Positions 18,235 through 24,460 of a DNA stretch of 64,000 nt are shown here, piece by piece (position 1 is the stretch's first letter; each line of letters begins with the position of its first letter). The notes under the pieces were generated by a model. That model saw only the letters and a list, made by a program, of their open reading frames with translations, ran no database searches and was not told where the DNA came from. The stretch spans positions 62,001 to 126,000 of the forward strand of contig JAFYZW010000083.1 of the NCBI GenBank assembly GCA_017548545.1. The letters are read 5' to 3'. Origin of the DNA: Bacteroidales bacterium (GTDB taxonomy: Bacteria; Bacteroidota; Bacteroidia; Bacteroidales; UBA3663). The position numbers and the translations under genes are program-made.

Positions 18235-19458
18235 TGAAGTGAACCTCATATAGCTGCGAAGCAGCAGGGTGGCCAATAGCAGAAGGAAGGCTGGTGGACA
18301 GTATTGTCCGATGATCCAGTCGAAGATTACGTATGCGATGATAAGTGCAAATGTTATGCCAAAATAGATATTGCACCATTTCTTGAGTCCTTTGACCCAA
18401 AGCAACCCTGCCACAATGACATGTGTTGGAAGCAGCCAGAAGCAGTTCAGGTTGTTGTCAACGGCTGGATGGAGCGAGAAAAAGTTGAGAAACCACACCA
18501 CGCATCCCGTAAGCCCTGCTGCCAGGAACAGTACGGTGTCGAAGGTGTTGACCAGCACGGGCACTTGGGCTTGCCTTTTTTTCTGTTCTGCCTCTTTTCT
18601 CTTGCGCCATTCCCAAGCCGAGAGGACGAGGGCTAGAATGAGTACGATGCCGAACACGGTGGCTGGTGCTATGCGGTCGGGTGCCGCTATCTTGGCTGCA
18701 ATGTCGGGTCGCATGGTGAGTATCGTGTCGCTTTCGGTCACGAAGGGTACATGCCAGCGGTTTGAGGCAGTGGCCTTCTCAATCTGCGCATTGGCGACGG
18801 CCAGACTTAGGTGTTCGGGCAGGAACATCTGTTCTTCAAACCATGCCCGCTGGTCGGAGCGTGCCGCCACGGCCAAGGCGATACCGAAGTCGAGCCAGTT
18901 GTTGCGATGTGTCTTCTCCTGCACCATCTCGCGCAGCGTGATGTTCTTCACCCACGCTGTATCGTAATGAAGTGGTTCGCCCACCGAAGCGTTGATGAGA
19001 TGGAAAGGGCGAGTGGCGCAGTTATCGAAGAAGTAGGAGTAGCGGTAGGTGCGGTTCTCGGGACGGTAGTTGATCAGCAGACGTCGTAACATCTCCTGTG
19101 ACTGTGCCGAGTCGAGGCGCAGCCATTGTTCGGTCATGCCCAGTCCGCGATGGTGGTATTCACTGATGAAGTCGCGGGTATAGACAGCCCCCAGTTGGTA
19201 GTCGGTCTCACCTTTCACAAAGCGATAGATGAAGTGGGGGGTATTGAACGAAAACACTCCGTAGTGGAAGGTAACGTCCATCTCCGGATTACGCTGGTCC
19301 TGTATGCGCAAACCAGTATGCCCGAAACGTTCATACGCATCGGGACCGGGGGAACAGGTCAGCAAACTAATGCGCAAAGAGTCGGAGAAGTCTATTTGCG
19401 CACGCGCGGGTAAAAAATAAGTCAGCGTCAGTAACGCTGCCAGGAGAAATTGCTTCAT
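18232..19458 (-). CDS. DUF4105 membrane protein
   Basis: The 408-residue protein has a signal peptide (MKQFLLAALLTLTYFLPARAQ), then the DUF4105 domain marked by SLLTCSPGPDAYERFGHTGLRI, FHYGVFSFNTPHFIYRFVKGETDYQLG and YSYFFDNCATRP (Cys and His positions conserved in this family, which resembles a papain-like/NlpC-type fold). The C-terminal 150 residues hold about four membrane segments. Its precise function is unknown. An ATG at 19467 (MWSMKQF) is an alternative start. The gene lies 90 bases downstream of the Hc1 gene. Confidence 0.8.
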   Translation of the reverse strand: MKQFLLAALLTLTYFLPARAQIDFSDSLRISLLTCSPGPDAYERFGHTGLRIQDQRNPEMDVTFHYGVFSFNTPHFIYRFVKGETDYQLGAVYTRDFISEYHHRGLGMTEQWLRLDSAQSQEMLRRLLINYRPENRTYRYSYFFDNCATRPFHLINASVGEPLHYDTAWVKNITLREMVQEKTHRNNWLDFGIALAVAARSDQRAWFEEQMFLPEHLSLAVANAQIEKATASNRWHVPFVTESDTILTMRPDIAAKIAAPDRIAPATVFGIVLILALVLSAWEWRKRKEAEQKKRQAQVPVLVNTFDTVLFLAAGLTGCVVWFLNFFSLHPAVDNNLNCFWLLPTHVIVAGLLWVKGLKKWCNIYFGITFALIIAYVIFDWIIGQYCPPAFLLLLATLLLRSYMRFTS

Positions 19459-19548
19459 AGACCACATAACGAGACATCCACGTGCAGATGTGTTAGCCCA
19501 TGGATGCCTCATTTAGTAATGGGGAATGGTGATTAAGGTAAAAGCGGA

Positions 19549-19725
19549 TCAAGCCTTAGCCTTCTCCACCGAAGCCTTACGGAACTCCTTCAGGAGGCCG
19601 ATGATTGCGAGGGCATTCTTGCGGGCGCGGAGGCCGGCAGCCTTGTTGCCCTTTACTGCCTGTGCGGTAGCGTCAGCAGCGAAGGCGGCTGAAAGTTCAT
19701 TGATTTTCTGAACCAATTCTTCCAT
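19549..19725 (-). CDS. Histone H1-like protein, Hc1 family
   Basis: The 58-residue product (MEELVQKINELSAAFAADAT... LKEFRKASVEKAKA) is Ala/Lys-rich and helical with basic clusters around GNKAAGLRARKNALA, matching the short Hc1-type histone-like proteins of Bacteroidetes. They are thought to bind DNA and help organise the nucleoid. The ATG at 19725 follows a 5' leader of about 60 bases from a -7 element at 19793-19800. It is transcribed away from the lipid-headgroup operon, sharing the 239-base intergenic region 19726-19964. Confidence 0.8.
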   Translation of the reverse strand: MEELVQKINELSAAFAADATAQAVKGNKAAGLRARKNALAIIGLLKEFRKASVEKAKA

Positions 19726-19792
19726 AGTGATGTTTAATTATTAGGGTTGATGTAGTGTCGTTAATAATGGGAAAACCCGGTCTTTGACGATG

Positions 19793-19800
19793 CAAATGTA
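19793..19800 (-). promoter_or_regulatory. -7 promoter element for the Hc1 gene
   Basis: The minus strand reads TACATTTG, matching TAnnTTTG, 68 bases before the ATG at 19725. Confidence 0.55.
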
Positions 19801-19927
19801 ATAAGAATATTCGATAACTCACAAACTTTTCGCTAAAAAATTGCACTTTTCACGCTATTTTTTGTAGTTTTAGGCTTTTTTTATACTTTTTAAGGTTCAA
19901 AAAGGAACAATTTAGCAAAAAAAAGAC

Positions 19928-19935
19928 TACCTTTG
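19928..19935 (+). promoter_or_regulatory. -7 promoter element of the headgroup-lipid operon
   Basis: TACCTTTG matches TAnnTTTG and lies 30 bases before the ATG at 19965. The bases before it are strongly A/T-rich. It favours the ATG at 19965 over an in-frame TTG at 19953. Confidence 0.65.
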
Positions 19936-19964
19936 CCGCGGAATTCAATAATTTGACAATAGTC

Positions 19965-21590
19965 ATGCACTACGCTATCATAGCTGCTGGAGAGGGCTCG
20001 CGCCTTCGTGACGAAGGGGTCCTCTTGCCTAAACCATTGGTCCCGCTTGGGGGAAAAGCTATGGTGGATAGGCTGATGGATATCATGATGGGTTGCGGAG
20101 CCGAGAGCATCTCGATCATCTGCAATTCTCAGATGCATGAGGTACACGAGCATCTGCTGTCCTACCGTGATAGACATCCAGACCTGGTGCTGAATATTGT
20201 GGTCGAAAGTACGCCGAGTTCCATGCACAGCCTTGCACGTCTGTCTGCTGTCATTCCAGAGGGCAAGGTATGTGTGACTACCGTCGATACCATCTTTCAC
20301 GAACGGGAGTTTGCCGCCTATATCCAGGCATTCGAACATAGCCAGGGCGGTCTCTTTGCCGTCACGCCTTTTGTCGATGATGAGCGGCCCCTGTGGGTGG
20401 CCTGCTCGAAGGAGGCTGCGGGAACGATTGATGGCCGTGTATGCCCCGCCATCCGAGGATTTTACGATGACGAGGCACAGATGTCCGACGACGAGTGGCA
20501 TTTCGTAAGCGGTGGAATCTATGGTCTGGAGACGTCCACAGCATGGCCCGTCCTTCGACAGTGTCTTGCCGAAGGGCAATATCGGATGCGCAACTTCCAG
20601 CGAGCTCTGGTGAGTGCCGGTGTTCCTCTGTCGGCCTACGTTTTCGGCAAGGTGATGGACATCGACCATGCCGACGATCTTCGGAAGGCCGAGGCGTGGC
20701 TCGACTTGTCACGCAAGACGCGTGCCATCCTGGCCGTGCATCGTGCACCAGAATTCTCGCCCAACCTTGCTGTGAGCGATGCAGCCATCCTCCAGCTCGT
20801 GTCCTCCAAGCTCGAAGAGGAGGGATTCCGTGTGGAGGAGGTCGATGAAGATACCTTCGGGCGGATGTCCTACAGCGAACTGTGCTCCTACGAACTTGTC
20901 ATCCACATGATGCGCCGTATGTCGTCGCTTCTCAAGCTGCAACGTCTTGGTCTTCCCGCTATCAATGCACCCCAGGCGGTGCTCACGGTGGCCAAAAGTC
21001 GCGAGATGACACTCGAACTGCTCCAGCAGGCGGGTATCGCAGTGCCCCCGTGGTGGGCCTACGAGCCGAGCGACGACCAGATGTTCCAATGCGAACCGCT
21101 GCTCCAGCAACTCCTGCCCGGATGGATCAAGGTGATGCGCGAGTGCGGCACACGCCACGACGATGTAACGTGGGTCGAGACACCCCTCGATGCCGATGCG
21201 CGGATGATGGAGCTTGCCGCCCAACGTGTGCCCGACATCGTTGTGACACGTCACGTCGAAGGCGACCTGCTCAAGGTCTATGCCGTAATGCCCGATTTCG
21301 TCTATGCGTTCTATCCGCAGGAGATGAACTACACCAAGTTTGGCACGGCCGAGCAGCACAACACCGCCTTGGCGCATATCGAATATAGTGACGAGGAGCT
21401 TCGTGCCATAGCCGGTGTCATTGCCCGCACCTTTGGCATCGAGATCTTCGGATTCGATGTCGTCATCGAGCCCAGTGGGCATATCGTGGTGATCGACGTC
21501 AACGATTGGCCCAGTTTCTCGGCCTATCGTCAGAAGGGAGCTTCAGCCATCGCTGCACTCATCACCGATTCATTGGCCAAAACGAAGTGA
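19965..21590 (+). CDS. Nucleotidyltransferase / ATP-grasp fusion protein
   Basis: The 541-residue protein has two parts. Residues 1 to about 245 are a MobA/LicC-like sugar- or alcohol-phosphate nucleotidyltransferase: AAGEGSRL (7-14), PKPLVPLGG, metal site VDTIF (Asp108) and MDIDHADDL near 235. Residues from about 255 to 541 resemble ATP-grasp kinases/ligases: KVMRECG, VVTRHVEGDLLKVYAV and a metal-binding end GFDVVIEPSGHIVVIDVNDW. The first domain likely makes a CDP-linked small alcohol from CTP and its phosphate; the second may phosphorylate that alcohol or ligate an amino acid. The stop is one base before the ATG of a CDP-alcohol phosphotransferase gene, which supports this reading. The substrate is not visible. 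Confidence 0.78.
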   Translation: MHYAIIAAGEGSRLRDEGVLLPKPLVPLGGKAMVDRLMDIMMGCGAESISIICNSQMHEVHEHLLSYRDRHPDLVLNIVVESTPSSMHSLARLSAVIPEGKVCVTTVDTIFHEREFAAYIQAFEHSQGGLFAVTPFVDDERPLWVACSKEAAGTIDGRVCPAIRGFYDDEAQMSDDEWHFVSGGIYGLETSTAWPVLRQCLAEGQYRMRNFQRALVSAGVPLSAYVFGKVMDIDHADDLRKAEAWLDLSRKTRAILAVHRAPEFSPNLAVSDAAILQLVSSKLEEEGFRVEEVDEDTFGRMSYSELCSYELVIHMMRRMSSLLKLQRLGLPAINAPQAVLTVAKSREMTLELLQQAGIAVPPWWAYEPSDDQMFQCEPLLQQLLPGWIKVMRECGTRHDDVTWVETPLDADARMMELAAQRVPDIVVTRHVEGDLLKVYAVMPDFVYAFYPQEMNYTKFGTAEQHNTALAHIEYSDEELRAIAGVIARTFGIEIFGFDVVIEPSGHIVVIDVNDWPSFSAYRQKGASAIAALITDSLAKTK

Positions 21591-21591
21591 G

Positions 21592-22530
21592 ATGACCGAA
21601 GCGGACAAGATACAGTATCGGGCCAGCCTCAAGCACCCCGATGTCGAGGAACCCATCGACCTGTGGTTCTACCGTCCCGTGGGTTTCCGCGTGGCACTCT
21701 TGGGACGCAGGCTTGGATGGACACCCAACCAGATCACCATTGCCAGCATCTTCCTCGGTATAGGTTGCGGCATCCTCTGCTATCCGCAGGACCTTTGGCT
21801 CAACCTTCTGGCCATTGTGCTGCTCATCCTAGCCGACATCGGTGACTCGGCCGACGGACAGCTGGCACGTCTCACCCACCAGTACAGCCAACTGGGACGC
21901 ATCCTCGATGGAGCGGCGGGCGACTTCTGGTTCGTCGCCATCTATATCGCCATTGCCCTGCGTCTCACGCCCGAATGGGACATCTGGTGTTGGCTCCTGG
22001 CCATCGTCACTGGCGCTTGCCACGCACAGCAGGCGGCCATGGCCGACTATTATCGTCAGTTCCACCTCTATTGCGTCAAGGGCAAGCAGGGCTCCGAACT
22101 TGACGATGCCAAAGAGGTGGCGCGCCAATACTCCGAGACAAGGTTCTCTGAGAACCCTGTCCTCAAGGTCTTCCTCTGGTTCTATCGCAACTATACGGTA
22201 GGGCAGGAGAGGATCACTCCTCAGCTGCAGAAGCTGAGGAAGAAGATTAAGAGGTTTGAGGAGGTTGAAGGGTTTGAGAGGTTTGAAGGGTTTGAAGGGT
22301 TCTGGCAACAGTTGCGCGAGCAATCCCTGCCGCTCATGCCTATTGCCAATGCGCTGACGTTCAATTGCCGCGCCATCACCCTGTTCATTGCCCTGATGCT
22401 CGGGATGCCCTGGCTCTATTGGGTCGTCGAACTGACCCTCTTCAATGCCCTCTGCCTCTACATGGTTTATAGGCATGAGTCGATGTGTCGGAAGGCTTTG
22501 TTTCGACTTGAAGGACTTCATAGCAGATGA
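21592..22530 (+). CDS. CDP-alcohol phosphatidyltransferase family protein
   Basis: The 312-residue membrane protein carries the family signature D85-S-A-D88-G-x-x-A-R93 ... G102-x-x-x-D106. The fourth Asp, expected at residue 110, is Gly, and an Asp follows at 111. Such enzymes move a phospho-alcohol from a CDP carrier onto another alcohol or lipid, with release of CMP, in the inner membrane. The gene begins one base after the upstream nucleotidyltransferase stop and overlaps the next gene by four bases (ATGA), so the three are co-translated. Residues about 220-237 (RFEEVEGFERFEGFEGF) come from an in-frame 9-bp repeat and look like an inserted loop. Confidence 0.85.
   Translation: MTEADKIQYRASLKHPDVEEPIDLWFYRPVGFRVALLGRRLGWTPNQITIASIFLGIGCGILCYPQDLWLNLLAIVLLILADIGDSADGQLARLTHQYSQLGRILDGAAGDFWFVAIYIAIALRLTPEWDIWCWLLAIVTGACHAQQAAMADYYRQFHLYCVKGKQGSELDDAKEVARQYSETRFSENPVLKVFLWFYRNYTVGQERITPQLQKLRKKIKRFEEVEGFERFEGFEGFWQQLREQSLPLMPIANALTFNCRAITLFIALMLGMPWLYWVVELTLFNALCLYMVYRHESMCRKALFRLEGLHSR
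22252..22302 (+). repeat. In-frame 9-bp-period repeat inside the phosphotransferase gene
   Basis: Units AGGTTTGAG, GAGGTTGAA, GGGTTTGAG, AGGTTTGAA, GGGTTTGAA follow in register, plus a partial copy. Each unit encodes three residues (R/G-F-E type), so gain or loss of copies would keep the frame. The unit is the reverse complement of the array at 18181-18234. Confidence 0.85.
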
Positions 22531-23468
22531 GGAAATCTACACGACGTCTGCTCAAAGCAGCGCTTTTTGTCGGCTGCTGTCTCCTGCTGGGATTTATGGT
22601 CTGGAAGGCCGGTCCCTTGCAGTTGTGGCACACCCTTTGCTCCATGCCTGGCACCATTGTCCTGTGCATCCTCGTGTGGGCAGTAGGATATTTGCTCAAT
22701 GCGGCGGCGTTCCGCCATGTCTTGATCGGTTCAGGTGCTCGTCTCAGCTATCTTGCCACGCTGGGTGTAACCATCTCGGGCTACGCGCTCAACTACATCA
22801 CTCCCTTCGGGCTCCTTGGTGGCGAGCCTTATAGGGTATGGGTGCTCAAACGTACCATGGGCACCGAAAAGGCCACGCAGGGTGTCGTGCTCTATTCGAT
22901 GATGCACATCGCCTCGCACTTCCTCTTCTGGATCCTGGCCGCATTCGTGGCTTTGGCCACTGCCACCCTCACCCGTGGACAGGATCGCATCGGGTGGGAC
23001 GAAACACTCTGGGTCGCGGGTTTGATGCTCGCTTGTCTCCTTTTGCTATTCGTGTTCTGGCGACTCTATCGCCGGGGCATTGCACTAAAGTTCATGAGTC
23101 GTTGGGTCAACTGGTCTTTGCTCGACCCTTCGCTTCTGCCTTCGGGCCGATTTATTCGTGCCCTTTTGCTCGAACTGTCGAGCCGTCTTGTCAACGTCAT
23201 TGAATATTGGCTTGTCATGCATGCCCTCGGTTATCCCTCGTTCGGATATTTCGAGGCTCTGCTCGTAGTTGCCTTCAGTTCGCTGTTGGCCAATATTCTG
23301 TTCTTTTCACCCATGCAGGTTGGAACGCGCGAAGGAGGTATTCTCCTGGCTCTCCAATATCTGCTCTCTGGTCATCTGTTACCTGTGGCGCTGACGCTCA
23401 GTTTTGCCACGCGCATCCGTGAGTTCTTCTGGATTGCTGTCGGACTGGCCATCATGAAACGCAAGTAA
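22527..23468 (+). CDS. Lysylphosphatidylglycerol-synthase-type membrane protein (flippase-like)
   Basis: The 313-residue product has about eight hydrophobic segments and the family patterns TISGYALNYITPFGLLGGEPYRVWVL and SPMQVGTREGGILLALQYLL. It belongs to the UPF0104 / MprF membrane-domain family; characterised MprF proteins use such a domain to flip lipids across the inner membrane. It has no aminoacyl-transferase domain. The ATG overlaps the stop of the phosphotransferase by four bases. The likely job is moving the lipid made by the two preceding proteins. Confidence 0.8.
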   Translation: MRKSTRRLLKAALFVGCCLLLGFMVWKAGPLQLWHTLCSMPGTIVLCILVWAVGYLLNAAAFRHVLIGSGARLSYLATLGVTISGYALNYITPFGLLGGEPYRVWVLKRTMGTEKATQGVVLYSMMHIASHFLFWILAAFVALATATLTRGQDRIGWDETLWVAGLMLACLLLLFVFWRLYRRGIALKFMSRWVNWSLLDPSLLPSGRFIRALLLELSSRLVNVIEYWLVMHALGYPSFGYFEALLVVAFSSLLANILFFSPMQVGTREGGILLALQYLLSGHLLPVALTLSFATRIREFFWIAVGLAIMKRK

Positions 23469-23485
23469 TACAAATATTATATAAT

Positions 23486-24259
23486 ATGAAGGGTTTAATT
23501 TTAGATTATGGTGCCACCATTGATAGCGGAGGGAGGCACTGGTCTGAGGTCATTTGGGAGGGCTATTGCCAGGTCTCTCTTCCAGTAACCAAGGAGCATT
23601 TCCGCGAGGCATATATCTATGCCGAACGATACGTCCAATTCACACCCGTCATCCAACCCAGCTACAACTTCTTCGAACTGATGCAGGCACGTATCGGCAT
23701 CCAGATCGATTACCTGATTGGTCAGGGGCTGCTTAACGAGGATATCCTCCAGACTGCACTCAAGATCTTCAGCGAGGGCGAAGTACCCATCATCGACGAC
23801 ATGCGCGAACTCGCACAGCACTTTGTCGATATCATTGCCGGCTATTGCTACGACTATGCACGACGCTGTACGCTCGACAGTATCCCTTTGATCGAGAAGC
23901 TATCCGACTGCTATGAGATCGCGCTGGTGTCCAACTTCTACGGCAATCTGGCATCGGTCATCCAGGACTTCGGTTTAGGCCGTTGCTTCCGCGTCGTCAT
24001 AGATTCGGCTGTGGTGGGTGTACGCAAGCCTGACCCTGCCATCTTCCAACTCGCCATCGACAGGCTTCACCTCGACCCGAAGGACATCACCGTCATCGGC
24101 GACAGCTTCAAGAAGGACATCGAACCTGCTCTCGACCTTGGCTGCAATGCCATCTGGCTCCGTGGTTCCAGCTGGGACAATTCCGACAGTACCATCCAGT
24201 ATGAGCCCACTGTCACGTCCTTGCTCCAGCTCTTCGACATGCTCCAGAAGAATGCCTGA
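23486..24259 (+). CDS. HAD-superfamily hydrolase with altered motif I
   Basis: The 257-residue cytosolic protein shows HAD motif I as LDYGATIDS (Asp7), motif II as LVSNF, motif III Lys in RKPDPAIF and motif IV as VIGDSFKKD. The second Asp of the usual DxD is Gly9, so the normal acid/base of HAD phosphatases is absent; phosphonatases (DxA) and dehalogenases (DxY) also differ at this position. Residues 15-130 form a large helical cap. It ends the headgroup operon, 17 bases after the flippase-like gene, and could remove a phosphate or act on the CDP-alcohol precursor. Confidence 0.78.
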   Translation: MKGLILDYGATIDSGGRHWSEVIWEGYCQVSLPVTKEHFREAYIYAERYVQFTPVIQPSYNFFELMQARIGIQIDYLIGQGLLNEDILQTALKIFSEGEVPIIDDMRELAQHFVDIIAGYCYDYARRCTLDSIPLIEKLSDCYEIALVSNFYGNLASVIQDFGLGRCFRVVIDSAVVGVRKPDPAIFQLAIDRLHLDPKDITVIGDSFKKDIEPALDLGCNAIWLRGSSWDNSDSTIQYEPTVTSLLQLFDMLQKNA

Positions 24260-24285
24260 TTGCTCTCCGAGCCGCTATCAATCGA

Positions 24286-24323
24286 ATATGTCCGCGCCAA
24301 TTTTCGGCGCGGACATATTTTTA
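24286..24323 (+). terminator. Intrinsic terminator of the headgroup-lipid operon
   Basis: A perfect 13-bp stem (ATATGTCCGCGCC at 24286-24298 with 24306-24318) and a 7-base loop are followed by a run of T. It begins 26 bases after the HAD gene stop. Confidence 0.85.
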
Positions 24324-24378
24324 TACCCAAAAGTAGGTATTTTCTCACCAAAATGCATCAAGTTGTCAAAATTATCCT

Positions 24379-24386
24379 TATCTTTG
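24379..24386 (+). promoter_or_regulatory. -7 promoter element for feoAB
   Basis: TATCTTTG matches the -7 consensus, with TTGTCAAA about 10 bases further upstream. It is followed by a 75-base leader containing two TTAATTGTTAATT-type repeats. No Fur-like palindrome was recognised. Confidence 0.65.
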
Positions 24387-24460
24387 CAGCGATTATTGAA
24401 TAATAGCACTGACCAAATAATTATCTGTTAATTGTTAATTATTTATTGTTAATTGATTCT

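Noticed and set aside
19965-24259. Assignment as a complete inositol-lipid cluster
   Set aside because: No inositol-phosphate synthase gene is present and the headgroup cannot be told from motifs, so the broader term CDP-headgroup lipid is used.
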